Notes under the pieces: generated by a model
What the model was told of the DNA's origin: nothing
The model's database searches: none
Seen by the model: the letters and a program-made list of their open reading frames with translations, nothing else
Translations under genes and position numbers: made by a program
Shown here: positions 9,830 through 18,751 of the stretch, in pieces
Numbering within the stretch: the stretch's first letter is position 1
Layout of the letters: each line of letters begins with the position of its first letter
Assembly: GCF_001428255.1 (NCBI RefSeq)
Contig: NZ_LMRW01000023.1
Location: forward strand, 186,309-250,308
Source: Agromyces sp. Soil535
GTDB lineage: Bacteria; Actinomycetota; Actinomycetes; Actinomycetales; Microbacteriaceae
DNA length: 64,000 bases
Direction: 5' to 3'

Positions 9830-9860
9830 GCGGGGCCGGCCCTTCGCCGGCCGGCCCCGC
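9830..9860 (-). terminator. Hairpin between glpF and glpK
   Basis: Perfect 11-bp arms GCGGGGCCGGC / GCCGGCCCCGC with a 9-nt loop, 8 bases after the glpF stop. It may end part of the glpF transcript and so set the ratio of glpF to glpK, or stabilise the glpF 3' end. Confidence 0.6.
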
Positions 9861-9867
9861 CGGATGA

Positions 9868-10653
9868 TCAGGTGATGATCGGAATCAGCCAGATGGCCGA
9901 CCAACCGGCGATGAGTCCGCCGATGATCGGTCCGACGACGGGCACCCAGGAGTATGCCCAGTCGGAGGCGCCCTTGCCCTTGAAGGGGAGGAACGCGTGT
10001 GCGATGCGCGGTCCGAGGTCGCGGGCGGGGTTGATCGCATAGCCGGTCGGACCACCGAGGGACACGCCGATACCGATCACGAGCAGCGCCACAGGCAGCG
10101 CGCCGAGCGCGGCGAGCCCGCCCTCGCCCTGGCGACCGCCGCCGAAGCCGATGACGACGAAGACCAGCACGAACGTGCCGATGATCTCGGTGACGAGGTT
10201 CCACCCGTACGAGCGGATCGCCGGGACGGTCGAGAACACGATGAGCTTCAAGGTAGCCGGCACCTCCTCGTCGAAGTGCTGCCTGTACGCGAGCCACATG
10301 ACGACGGCGCCGATAATCCCGCCGATGAGCTGCGCGCCGATGTAGGCGGTGACCGACAGGAGATCGACCGGGACGGTGAGCCCGAGTGCTGCGTTGCCGA
10401 ACTCGGTCGCCCCGTTGGCCACGAGCCCGAGTGTCACCGCCGGGTTGATGTGCGCGCCCGATGCGAACGCGACGATGACGCCGGAGAAGACCGCGAAGCC
10501 CCAGCCGAACGTTATCATGAGGAATCCTCCGTTGAAGCCCTTCGTCTTGCCGAGCAAGACGTTGGCGACGACGCCGCAGCCGAGGAGCACGAGCATCGCC
10601 GTGCCCACGAGCTCGCTGAGGGCCAATTTCCAGAGATCGTCCACGTTGACCAT
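9868..10653 (-). CDS. glpF: Glycerol uptake facilitator (aquaglyceroporin, MIP family)
   Basis: 261 aa with six membrane helices and two half-helices carrying the NPA boxes: HINPAVTLG in the first half and INPARDLGPR in the second. The Asp after the second NPA is characteristic of glycerol channels rather than water channels. It lets glycerol diffuse in for trapping by GlpK. Start MVNVDDLW at 10653, with AAAAGG just upstream. The open frame reaches back to 11175, but that part is the antisense of dhaK. Confidence 0.92.
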   Translation of the reverse strand: MVNVDDLWKLALSELVGTAMLVLLGCGVVANVLLGKTKGFNGGFLMITFGWGFAVFSGVIVAFASGAHINPAVTLGLVANGATEFGNAALGLTVPVDLLSVTAYIGAQLIGGIIGAVVMWLAYRQHFDEEVPATLKLIVFSTVPAIRSYGWNLVTEIIGTFVLVFVVIGFGGGRQGEGGLAALGALPVALLVIGIGVSLGGPTGYAINPARDLGPRIAHAFLPFKGKGASDWAYSWVPVVGPIIGGLIAGWSAIWLIPIIT

Positions 10654-10803
10654 CCATCCTTTTCGCTTGGCCCGAGGGCTTCGCCCAGGGGCGGAACACT
10701 GCCCACCATACTCAGGGCATGCTGCCCGCGGAATGGCCGCGCCGGATTTGATGGAAGCACTTACCGCAGGCCCGTCGTCGGGCGTAGGTTGACTGGGAAG
10801 TGC

Positions 10804-10821
10804 TGCGTCGGCGCCGACGCA
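10804..10821. promoter_or_regulatory. Perfect 18-bp palindrome upstream of dhaK
   Basis: TGCGTCGGCGCCGACGCA is fully self-complementary and ends 40 bp before the dhaK start. A TTGACT -35-like hexamer lies at 10788-10793. It is a good candidate operator for the dha operon or the divergent glp genes, though no regulator gene is present nearby. Confidence 0.45.
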
Positions 10822-10861
10822 TGGTCGCGCGGCGTTCGGCAGCCCTGGGGAAGGGATACCC

Positions 10862-11863
<1,002 letters not shown>

Positions 11864-11874
11864 GGGAGGTATCA

Positions 11875-12522
11875 GTGGGACTGGACATCACCTGGGCGGT
11901 GGACTGGGTCAGGCAGAGCGCCGACGTGATCGCCGAGCACCGCGTCGAGCTCATCACGCTCGACCGCGAGATCGGCGACGGCGATCACGGCGAGAACATG
12001 GATCGCGGCTTCCAGGCCGTGCTCCCGAAGCTCGACGACCTGCCAGCCGGGTCCACGCCCGGGGATGTCCTGAAGCTCGTCGCGACGACGCTGATCTCGA
12101 CCGTCGGCGGGGCGGCCGGCCCCCTCTACGGCACCGCGTACCTGAGGGGCGCGGTCGCGGCGGGGTCGGCGGCCTCGCTCGACGGGGCGGCGGTCGCCGC
12201 CGTACTGGCCGCGGCGCGCGACGGCATCGTCGCGCGCGGCAAGGCCGAGACGGGCGACAAGACCATGGTCGACGCCTGGACGCCGGCGGTCGAGGCCGCG
12301 GCGCTGGCGGCCTCGAACGGGGCGGATGCGGCCGCGGTCCTCGCGGCCGCGGCCGACGCCGCACGTGCCGGCTCCGATGCGACCGTGCCGCTCGTGGCGC
12401 GCAAGGGCCGGGCGAGCTATCTCGGCGAGCGCTCCGCCGGACATCGCGACCCCGGCGCCCAGTCGAGCGCGCTGCTGCTCCGGGCTGCGGCCGATACGGC
12501 GTCCGTATCGGCAGGGGCGTGA
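11875..12522 (+). CDS. dhaL: Dihydroxyacetone kinase, ADP-binding subunit
   Basis: 215 aa. The Mg-ADP site is read from LDREIGDGDHGENM, with D30, D35 and D37 as metal ligands. TVGGAAGPLYGTAYLR and GDKTMVDAW are also family motifs. In this PTS-type enzyme the bound ADP is re-phosphorylated in place by DhaM rather than exchanged. The GTG start lies 5 nt after GGGGAGG. It is 11 bp after dhaK and 1 bp before dhaM. Confidence 0.93.
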   Translation: MGLDITWAVDWVRQSADVIAEHRVELITLDREIGDGDHGENMDRGFQAVLPKLDDLPAGSTPGDVLKLVATTLISTVGGAAGPLYGTAYLRGAVAAGSAASLDGAAVAAVLAAARDGIVARGKAETGDKTMVDAWTPAVEAAALAASNGADAAAVLAAAADAARAGSDATVPLVARKGRASYLGERSAGHRDPGAQSSALLLRAAADTASVSAGA

Positions 12523-12523
12523 G

Positions 12524-13237
12524 GTGGCGACACCCGGCAAGGTCGGCGTCGTCTTCGTCTCCCACTCCGCGCGGATCGCGGACGGCCTCGTCGACCTCGC
12601 ACGGCAGATGGCGCCGACCGCGGCGCTGATCGCCGCGGGTGGCACCGACGACGGGCGGATCGGCACGAGCTTCGACCTGGTGAGCTCCGGGATCGCGGAG
12701 GCGGACTCCGGCGAGGGCGTGGCCGTGCTGTGCGACCTCGGGTCGGCGATCCTCACCGCCGAGACGGCACTCGACTTCCTCGACGACGAGACGCGCGCCC
12801 GCGTGCGCATCGCCGACGCCCCGCTCGTCGAGGGCGGCGTCGCGGCGGCCGTGTCGGCGGAGGCCGGCGACGACCTCCAACAGGTCGTCGCGGCGGCCGA
12901 ATCGGCGGGCGGCGGCGCGGCCGCCGAGGCGGCGAACGTCTCGGGAGCGCCGGAACCGCGGGAGGGCGGTACCGCGGCATCCGCCTACTCGCGGGTCGTC
13001 ACGCTCATCAACGCCGACGGGCTGCACGCGCGACCCGCCGCGGAGCTGGTCAAGCTCGCGACCACGTTCCCGCAGAAGGTCACGGTGAACGGAACCGACG
13101 CGAAGAGCCTGCTCGCCATCATGTCGCTCGGCCTCACGAAGGGCGCGACGGTGGAGCTCTTGAGTGAGGATCCGAACGGGCGCGAGGCTGTCGACGCGAT
13201 CGCCGCGCTGGCGGAGTCGGGATTCGGCGAGGGCTGA
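12524..13237 (+). CDS. dhaM: DhaM phosphoryl donor fused to HPr
   Basis: 237 aa, two domains. Residues 6-125 are a DhaM (EIIA-mannose-like) domain with the phospho-His in VSHSARIADG (H14). After an Ala/Gly-rich linker (about 126-153) comes an HPr domain (155-237) with H168 in ADGLHARPAAEL and a Ser at 195 in the position of the regulatory HPr Ser46. It should carry phosphate from enzyme I to DhaL-ADP. E. coli DhaM also has an enzyme I-like part; this one lacks it and needs a separate EI, not in this window. Confidence 0.92.
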   Translation: MATPGKVGVVFVSHSARIADGLVDLARQMAPTAALIAAGGTDDGRIGTSFDLVSSGIAEADSGEGVAVLCDLGSAILTAETALDFLDDETRARVRIADAPLVEGGVAAAVSAEAGDDLQQVVAAAESAGGGAAAEAANVSGAPEPREGGTAASAYSRVVTLINADGLHARPAAELVKLATTFPQKVTVNGTDAKSLLAIMSLGLTKGATVELLSEDPNGREAVDAIAALAESGFGEG

Positions 13238-13257
13238 GCGGGCGGCCGGCTGCGGCG

Positions 13258-14022
13258 TCAGTTGCCGCCGGCCACGCGGATGTCGGCGCCCGACGTATAG
13301 GAGGCATCCGCCGAGAACAGGTAGGCCACCGCACCCGCGATCTCGTGGACCTCGCCCGGTCGACGCATGGGGATGTGCGTTGCGCGCTCGTCGGGCGCGT
13401 TCGGTCGCCCCGCCGCCGCGTGGATCTCGGTGCGGGTCGTGCCCGGTGAGACCGTGTTCACGCGCACGCCCACCGGACCGAATTCCTTCGACGCGCCCGT
13501 CGTGAGCGCATTCAGGGCCGCCTTGCTCATCGAGTACGGGATGTACGTGTTCGGCGCACCCGTGGTGGCCGCGCCCGAGGAGATGTTCACGATGCAGCCG
13601 CCGGCACCGCCTCGGTCGGTGGCCATGTGCGTGATCGCCGCGCGGGTCAGCACAATGGGCGCGAGCACGTTGATGCGGAACACGAGCTCGGATTCCTCGA
13701 CGGAGCCATCGAGGAATCCGCCGATCCGCCCGGTGATGCCGGCGTTGTTCACGAGCCCTGTGACCGTGCCGAACCGCTCGATCGCAGCTGGGAGCACCGT
13801 CGCGGCCGCGTCCAGGTCGGCCAGGTCGACGCGCATCAGCTGCACCCGCGCGCCGGATGCCTCGCAGGCGCGCACGACCTCGGTGGCGTCCGCCTCCCGG
13901 TCCCGGTAGGTGAGCACCAGGTCGTGGCCGTCGGCGGCGAGCCGTTCGGCGACGGCGGCCCCGATGCCCCGGCTGGCGCCAGTGACGACGGTGACAGGGC
14001 GGCTGGCGGCATCCGACTGCAT
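13258..14022 (-). CDS. SDR-family NAD(P)-dependent oxidoreductase
   Basis: 254 aa classical short-chain dehydrogenase. Cofactor loop TGASRGIG near residue 14, NNAG structural motif and a YSMSK active site with an upstream catalytic Ser (NISSG). The residue after the second strand suggests NADP(H) use (TYRDREAD). Start at MQSDAASRP; 25 codons of open frame upstream are not SDR-like. It converges on dhaM with 20 bp between stops. Substrate unknown. Confidence 0.85.
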   Translation of the reverse strand: MQSDAASRPVTVVTGASRGIGAAVAERLAADGHDLVLTYRDREADATEVVRACEASGARVQLMRVDLADLDAAATVLPAAIERFGTVTGLVNNAGITGRIGGFLDGSVEESELVFRINVLAPIVLTRAAITHMATDRGGAGGCIVNISSGAATTGAPNTYIPYSMSKAALNALTTGASKEFGPVGVRVNTVSPGTTRTEIHAAAGRPNAPDERATHIPMRRPGEVHEIAGAVAYLFSADASYTSGADIRVAGGN

Positions 14023-14078
14023 GGCCACCAGCCTATGGCGCACGAATGCGGGTATGGCGCCGTCGAGGGGAGCGGGCG

Positions 14079-14090
14079 TACCATCAGCGC
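14079..14090 (+). promoter_or_regulatory. Leaderless -10 element
   Basis: TACCAT at 14079-14084, six bases, then ATG at 14091. Same geometry as trpD. Confidence 0.4.
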
Positions 14091-14423
14091 ATGGCACGCG
14101 AAGAGGCCAGCCCGCCTGAGGGCAACTCGTTCACGAGGTTCTTCGAACGCGTGGACCGGGCGCTGGAGCCCGTGTTCGGCCCTCCGCCGATCACGGCCGA
14201 TGACGAGAGACCCGCGATCCCCGCCGACCAGCAGACCTGCCCGATCTGCGGGCATCCGATGTTCGAGCATGTCATCGACCATTCGACCCCGAACACCGTG
14301 CTCGTCTGCCCGACCGACGAACGGCTCCCGGAGCAGGATATGACGGGACCGTACAACGAGCTGGGAATGCCGGCGACCGGGCGCCGACTCGAGAAGTTCG
14401 AAGAGCGCACCGAGCCGCAGTGA
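14091..14423 (+). CDS. Conserved-type small protein with a CxxC knuckle, function unknown
   Basis: 110 aa, not recognised. It is soluble and acidic, with one CPICGHPM knuckle (about residues 50-57) plus CPTDERLP about 20 residues later, which together could bind one zinc. The ATG is preceded by a TACCAT box at the leaderless distance. It overlaps the next small gene by 4 nt, so the two are probably one transcript. It is divergent from the SDR gene. Confidence 0.6.
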   Translation: MAREEASPPEGNSFTRFFERVDRALEPVFGPPPITADDERPAIPADQQTCPICGHPMFEHVIDHSTPNTVLVCPTDERLPEQDMTGPYNELGMPATGRRLEKFEERTEPQ

Positions 14424-14605
14424 CCGTGGCGGAGGTGCTGCGGGGGAGGGCCCTCCGGCCTGGCGATACCGTCACGGTCGCGGCGCTGTCGGGTGGCCTC
14501 GACGAGGACGAGGCGCCGAACGTGCCGCTGCCACTCGGGGTGCTCGCCGAGGTCGATGCCGACGCGGCATCCGTCACCCTGCTGGAGCCCGCGGTCGACG
14601 CCTGA
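14420..14605 (+). CDS. Small hypothetical protein coupled to the preceding gene
   Basis: 61 aa, starting with a GTG in a GTGA overlap with the upstream stop. Sequence has alternating hydrophobic beta-like strands (PGDTVTVAALSGG, SVTLLEPAVDA) and could be a small barrel; no family recognised. Codon use is coding-like. The overlap is the best evidence that it is real. Confidence 0.5.
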   Translation: MTVAEVLRGRALRPGDTVTVAALSGGLDEDEAPNVPLPLGVLAEVDADAASVTLLEPAVDA

Positions 14606-14630
14606 CAGAGCGGCAGCCGGGGCCGGGCAC

Positions 14631-15512
14631 TCAGCCGGCCAGCGACGAGACGCCGAGGGTCCGGAGCCGATCGGGGTCGGCGAGCACGTCGATCGCGACG
14701 ATCAGGCCGTCGTTCACGGTGAACGCCATCACCGAGACCGCCTCCTTGCGCGGCACGACGACGACGCCGGGCGCGCCGTTGACGAGCACCGGGCGGGCAT
14801 GCGGCGCGAGGACGCCGTACATGACCGCGTTGCCCGCCACCTCCTGGGCGCCGCGGAAGAACAAGGATGCCGCCGGGCGCCCGGTGCCCCCGTCGGATCG
14901 CAACACGACATCGGGATGCAGCACCGCGACGAGTGCCTCGAAGTCGCCGTTCCGGGAGGCCGCGAAGAAGGCGTCGACCACCTCCCGCTGCCGGACCGGG
15001 TCGCGGTCGGGAGTCGGCGCCTGCTGCACCCGCCGGCGAGCGCGACTGGCGAGCTGGCGCGCTGCAGCCGGCGTGCACGGCACGATCGGCGCGATCTCGT
15101 CGAACGGCACCGCGAACATGTCGTGCAGGACGAAGCACAGGCGCTCGGCAGGGGTCAAGGTGTCGAGGACGACGAGGAGGGCGAGCCCGACCGAGTCGGC
15201 CAGGACGGCCTCGCGCTCGGGATCGACCGCTTCGGCGCGGCTCAGGACGGGATCGGGCATATGGATGCCATACGGCTGCTCGGGTCGTGTCGCACGCGCC
15301 CTCAGGATGTTCAGGCAGACGCGAGCGACGATCGTGGTGAGCCAGCCGCCGAGGTTCTCGACCTTGCTCGCGTCGGCGCGGCTGGCACGCAGCCACGCCT
15401 CCTGCACGGCATCGTCGCTTTCGCTCAACGAGCCGAGCATCCGGTAGGCCACGGCACGGAGATGGCCGCGGTGCGCGTCGAATCGTTCGGCCAGCAGATC
15501 GAGGTCGGGCAT
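14631..15512 (-). CDS. ECF41-type sigma factor with C-terminal SnoaL-like domain (SigJ-like)
   Basis: 293 aa. Sigma region 2 is about 10-76, sigma region 4 about 108-163, and a SnoaL-like domain about 174-285. The tail has NGAPG (245-249) and DPDRL (279-283), matching the NGxPG and NPDKL-like marks of ECF41 sigma factors, whose extension both activates and restrains the sigma core in place of an anti-sigma factor. Family members usually sit beside an oxidoreductase, epimerase or carboxymuconolactone decarboxylase; here the divergent neighbour is an NAD(P)-binding epimerase-like protein. Confidence 0.88.
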   Translation of the reverse strand: MPDLDLLAERFDAHRGHLRAVAYRMLGSLSESDDAVQEAWLRASRADASKVENLGGWLTTIVARVCLNILRARATRPEQPYGIHMPDPVLSRAEAVDPEREAVLADSVGLALLVVLDTLTPAERLCFVLHDMFAVPFDEIAPIVPCTPAAARQLASRARRRVQQAPTPDRDPVRQREVVDAFFAASRNGDFEALVAVLHPDVVLRSDGGTGRPAASLFFRGAQEVAGNAVMYGVLAPHARPVLVNGAPGVVVVPRKEAVSVMAFTVNDGLIVAIDVLADPDRLRTLGVSSLAG

Positions 15513-15513
15513 C

Positions 15514-15540
15514 TGTCACATTCTCTCAGTGGGGCGTGTC
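15514..15540 (+). promoter_or_regulatory. Putative ECF41-dependent promoter
   Basis: TGTCACA at 15514-15520, 16 bases, then TGTC at 15537-15540. The known ECF41 target consensus, from memory, is TGTCACA-N16-CGTC, so 10 of 11 positions match with exact spacing. It faces the NAD(P)-binding gene and lies directly upstream of the sigma gene start on the other strand. Confidence 0.65.
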
Positions 15541-15607
15541 AATGCAGTGAAACACGTTCCGGCCGGCACGGCGCGGAGCGGCATACGACACGAGGGAGAG
15601 CACGATC

Positions 15608-16441
15608 ATGCAGGAGCCGATGCACCAGGAGAACAGCCGGAACGTCACGATCCTCGTCACTGGTGGCACGGGCACGCTCGGCCGGCTCGTCGTCGCCCGG
15701 TTGCGAGAGGCGGACCGTCAGGTGCGCGTGCTGGGACGGACGGCGCCGGCGACAGGAATCGACGGGGTGGAGTTCGCCGCCGCCGACCTCGAGTCAGGCG
15801 AGGGCGTCGAGGCAGCGATGGCGGGGATCGAGGTCGTCGTCCACTGTGCTGGCAGCGGCACCGGCGACGAGGGCAAGGCGCGCAGGCTCGTCGAGGCGGC
15901 GAAGCTCGCAGGGGTGCGGCACATCGTCTACATCTCGGTCGTCGGCGCCGACCGGATGCCGGTCGTGAGCGCCACCGACCGGCGCATGTTCGGCTACTTC
16001 GCCGAGAAGGCGGGCGCCGAGCGCGTGATCACCGAGTCCGGCATCCCGTGGACCTCGCTTCGCGCCACCCAGTTCCACGACCTCGTGTTCATGGTCGCCG
16101 AGCAGATGGCGAAGCTTCCGGTCGTCCTACTGCCGCGCCGGATGCGCGTCCAGCCCGTCGACGCCGGGGAGGTGGCGGACCGACTGGTCGAGCTCGCGCT
16201 CGGCGCACCGGCGGGGCTCGTCCCGGACCTTGCGGGACCCCGGATCTACGACGCCGCGGAAGTCATGCGGGGCTACCTTCGGGCGACGGGTCGACGCCGT
16301 CCGATCGTGCGGATCGGGCTGCCCGGTGGTGCGGCGCGCGCGATGCTGGGCGGTGCGAACCTGTCGCCAGACCGGGCGGTGGGGGAGCACACCTGGGAGG
16401 AGTTCCTCGCCGAGCGGGTCGGGGAGCGCGTCGTGGTCTGA
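15608..16441 (+). CDS. NAD(P)-binding epimerase/NmrA-like protein, probable ECF41 target
   Basis: 277 aa atypical SDR. TGGTGTLG at 18-25 is the dinucleotide loop; VYISVVGAD and a later FGYFAEKAGAERVITESG correspond to the NmrA/SDR-a family, which often lacks a full catalytic triad. ATG preceded by GAGGGAGAG 7 nt upstream. Transcription is probably from the ECF41 promoter about 70 bp upstream, making this the COE partner gene of the sigma factor. Substrate unknown. Confidence 0.82.
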   Translation: MQEPMHQENSRNVTILVTGGTGTLGRLVVARLREADRQVRVLGRTAPATGIDGVEFAAADLESGEGVEAAMAGIEVVVHCAGSGTGDEGKARRLVEAAKLAGVRHIVYISVVGADRMPVVSATDRRMFGYFAEKAGAERVITESGIPWTSLRATQFHDLVFMVAEQMAKLPVVLLPRRMRVQPVDAGEVADRLVELALGAPAGLVPDLAGPRIYDAAEVMRGYLRATGRRRPIVRIGLPGGAARAMLGGANLSPDRAVGEHTWEEFLAERVGERVVV

Positions 16442-16463
16442 ACCGCGGTCTGAAGGATGTAGA

Positions 16464-16514
16464 GGATGCCGCTGGGCCCCCACCGGAGTATGGGAGCAGG
16501 AGCCAGCGGCATCC
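16464..16514. terminator. Long-loop inverted repeat between convergent genes
   Basis: Perfect 12-bp arms GGATGCCGCTGG (16464-16475) and CCAGCGGCATCC (16503-16514) with a 27-nt loop, in the 113-bp gap between two convergent genes. Likely terminator. Confidence 0.5.
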
Positions 16515-16554
16515 GCTCGTCCTGATTTCGAGACGCGTCGCCGCGAGGTCTTCC

Positions 16555-17160
16555 CTAATCGTCGGCGCGCAGCCGGTCGTAGGCGAGGGAGACGACCCCG
16601 TGCTCGCCGGTCACCGCCTTGGCGAGGCCCCATTTGGTTGCCGGCAGGCCGTCCTCGAACAACCGCGCGCCGCCGCCGAGGATCTCCGGGAAGATCATGA
16701 ACGAGAGCCGGTCGACGCGATCGGCGGCGAGCAGCGCCTTGATCACGCTCGCGCTCGAGAACACGACGATGTCGCCGCCCTCTTCCGCCCTCAGCCGGTC
16801 GACGACGTCCTCGGCCGGCTCGTCGAAGACCCGCGTTCGCTCCCACGGCGCCTCGGTGAGCGTGCTGGAGAGCACGACCTTCTCGGCGTCGCGCATCCAG
16901 GCGGCGTAGCCGCGGTCCCGCGGGTCGGCGTCAGCCTGGTCGGCGACCGGCGGCCAGTAGCCCATGAAGCCCTCGGCGTTCGTGCGGCCGAGCAGCGCTG
17001 TCGTTGCCGGCTGCCAGAGCCCGGTGAGGTGGTCGCGCGCAACGTCGGTGAGCGCGTACGGCATCACGAAGCCCATGTCCTGGGGACCACCCGGGCCGTG
17101 GTAGTACCCGTCGATGCTGAGGATGATGTTGACGACCACGCGGCGTCCGTTGGTATTCAT
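16555..17160 (-). CDS. Dihydrofolate reductase-family (RibD C-terminal-like) protein
   Basis: 201 aa. N-terminal strand VVVNIILSIDGYYHGPGG and C-terminal SVIKALLAADRVDRLSFMIFPEILGGGARLFEDGLP are the NADPH-binding fold of the RibD reductase domain. Most such stand-alone proteins have no known substrate. Its start overlaps the ArsR-SRPBCC stop by 4 nt (ATGA), so it is the second gene of that autoregulated operon. One of four paralogues within 8 kb. Confidence 0.82.
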   Translation of the reverse strand: MNTNGRRVVVNIILSIDGYYHGPGGPQDMGFVMPYALTDVARDHLTGLWQPATTALLGRTNAEGFMGYWPPVADQADADPRDRGYAAWMRDAEKVVLSSTLTEAPWERTRVFDEPAEDVVDRLRAEEGGDIVVFSSASVIKALLAADRVDRLSFMIFPEILGGGARLFEDGLPATKWGLAKAVTGEHGVVSLAYDRLRADD

Positions 17161-18011
17161 TGCGCTTCCTCACTGGTGATGGTGTGACTGGTGATGGTGC
17201 TCGCCGCGACGGTCGCGGCGAGCTTGTCGAGGCACTGGTCCCAGCCGAGCTGGATGCCCGCGATGAACTCCGCCGAGGGGACGGTGCTGTCGCTGATGCG
17301 CAGCCGCACCTCGAGGTCGGTCCCCGCCCCCGCATCCGCGAGCGAGTACGAGTAGTGCGCCGTGAACGCGGTCGTGCCGTCCGGCAGCAACGGCGAGAGG
17401 CGGAACGCGAGGTGCTCCGCCGCCTTCACGTCGTCGACCACCCCCTCGGCCCGGCCGACCACGCCGTCCACGCCTATGCGGTCGTCGGCATCGGAGTACT
17501 CCTGCACGAGGCGGTCGCCGGGCCGGGTGCCGAACTCGACGTGCGCGAGCCGCAGGTCGGCCGGCGCCCACCACTCGGCGAGCAGCGCGGGCTGGGTCAG
17601 GTGATCCCACACGGTGTCGCGGGATGCGGCGAGCGTGCGGCGGAACACGTAGTCGCGTTCGTCGGCCCACCGGTCACGGTCGGCGGCGAGGGTCTCGGCC
17701 TCGACGCTCGCGAAGTACTGGTCGAACGCGTCCCGGTCGCTGCGGTTCGCGTCGGCGAGGTCCGCGACCCGCCCCAGCTCCGCCATGACTGACAGGAGCG
17801 CCTCGGTCTGCAGGGCGTAGATGCGCCGCTGTCCGGAGCGGCGGGCGATGACGAGCCCCGCCCGCTCGAGCGTCTGCAGGTGCTTGGTCGCCTGCGGCTG
17901 GCGCAGACCGGCGAGTTCGGCAACGACGCCGACCGATCGGGGCCGCTCGGCGAGGAGCTGGACGATCCGCCACCGGGCGGCGTCTGCAAGGGCGGCGAGC
18001 TGTTCGTGCAT
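17157..18011 (-). CDS. ArsR-type HTH fused to SRPBCC (AHSA1-like) domain
   Basis: 284 aa. Residues 1-80 are an ArsR winged helix (LRQPQATKHLQTLERAGLV as the recognition region); about 123-276 is a START/SRPBCC hydrophobic-pocket domain (VFRRTLAASRDTVWDHLTQPALLAEWW). The fusion suggests a regulator whose pocket binds a small hydrophobic ligand. The ATG lies six bases after a -10 box, so the mRNA is leaderless. An inverted repeat between -35 and -10 suggests autoregulation. A DHFR-family gene follows in the operon. Confidence 0.85.
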   Translation of the reverse strand: MHEQLAALADAARWRIVQLLAERPRSVGVVAELAGLRQPQATKHLQTLERAGLVIARRSGQRRIYALQTEALLSVMAELGRVADLADANRSDRDAFDQYFASVEAETLAADRDRWADERDYVFRRTLAASRDTVWDHLTQPALLAEWWAPADLRLAHVEFGTRPGDRLVQEYSDADDRIGVDGVVGRAEGVVDDVKAAEHLAFRLSPLLPDGTTAFTAHYSYSLADAGAGTDLEVRLRISDSTVPSAEFIAGIQLGWDQCLDKLAATVAASTITSHTITSEEAQ

Positions 18012-18017
18012 GGCTTA

Positions 18018-18047
18018 AGTATTCATCGGAGTGAATATTCATGTCAA
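18018..18047 (-). promoter_or_regulatory. Promoter and probable ArsR-type operator of the ArsR-SRPBCC operon
   Basis: On the minus strand: TTGACA (18042-18047), 18-bp spacer, AATACT (18018-18023), six bases, ATG. Arms TATTCA (18020-18025) and TGAATA (18032-18037) flank 6 bp and occupy the spacer and -10, where bound repressor would block RNA polymerase. Confidence 0.65.
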
Positions 18048-18173
18048 GGACTAATTCGCGATGTCGAGTCACCCCGCACCGCTCCGACTCACCAGCAGCG
18101 CCGCAGACGCGGCAGGAGAGGAGCGAGCACTGGGCAAGGTTGTCTTCGTCGTACCGCCGGAGCGCAGCCGATA

Positions 18174-18202
18174 TGGACACAGTTCACATCGGCTGGCATG
18201 AT
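18174..18202 (+). promoter_or_regulatory. Leaderless promoter of DHFR-family gene
   Basis: TGGACA (18174-18179), 17-bp spacer, CATGAT (18197-18202), six bases, GTG at 18209. This fixes the start codon. Confidence 0.55.
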
Positions 18203-18208
18203 CGGTCG

Positions 18209-18751
18209 GTGAGCTCGAGAAAAGTCGTCGTGTACGAGTTGATGTCACTCGACGGTGTCGCCGAGAATCCCGCCGGTTTCCTCACCGACTGGGACGACGC
18301 AGTGGACGCCACCATCGCCGATGTGATCGCAACGCAAGACGCTGTGATCCTGGGCCGTCGCAGCTACGACGAATGGGTTGGGTTCTGGCCGGGCAGCGAG
18401 ATCGAGCCGTTCGCGACGTTCATCAACACGGTCGCGAAGTACGTCGCGACATCCGCACCGATCGACCGCGAGTGGGCCCACGCGAGTGCGGTCGCAGGCG
18501 GGCTGGTCGATTTCGTGCGAGACCTGAAGAACCGGCCCGGAGGCGACATCGGCGTCCACGCCAGCATCTCGGTCGCGCAGACACTGCTGACCGCAGGCGT
18601 CGTCGACGAACTCAGGCTCGTGATCGCGCCGACGATCGCCGGCGCCGGGCGAAGACTCCTTGACGGGTTGCCGCCGATCCGCCTCGTCCCGATCCGAAAC
18701 GTGATCTCCCCAACAAGCCACCTGCTTCTCGACTACCGCGTCATCGGGTAG
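18209..18751 (+). CDS. Dihydrofolate reductase-family protein
   Basis: 180 aa. KVVVYELMSLDGVAENP at the N-terminus, DAVILGRRSYDEW, and C-terminal SISVAQTLLTAGVVDELRLVIAPTIAGAGRRLLDG mark the RibD-like reductase fold. The open frame extends 56 codons upstream, but that part is low-complexity and a -35/-10 pair lies inside it. It is divergent from the ArsR-SRPBCC operon and apparently monocistronic. Substrate unknown. Confidence 0.8.
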   Translation: MSSRKVVVYELMSLDGVAENPAGFLTDWDDAVDATIADVIATQDAVILGRRSYDEWVGFWPGSEIEPFATFINTVAKYVATSAPIDREWAHASAVAGGLVDFVRDLKNRPGGDIGVHASISVAQTLLTAGVVDELRLVIAPTIAGAGRRLLDGLPPIRLVPIRNVISPTSHLLLDYRVIG

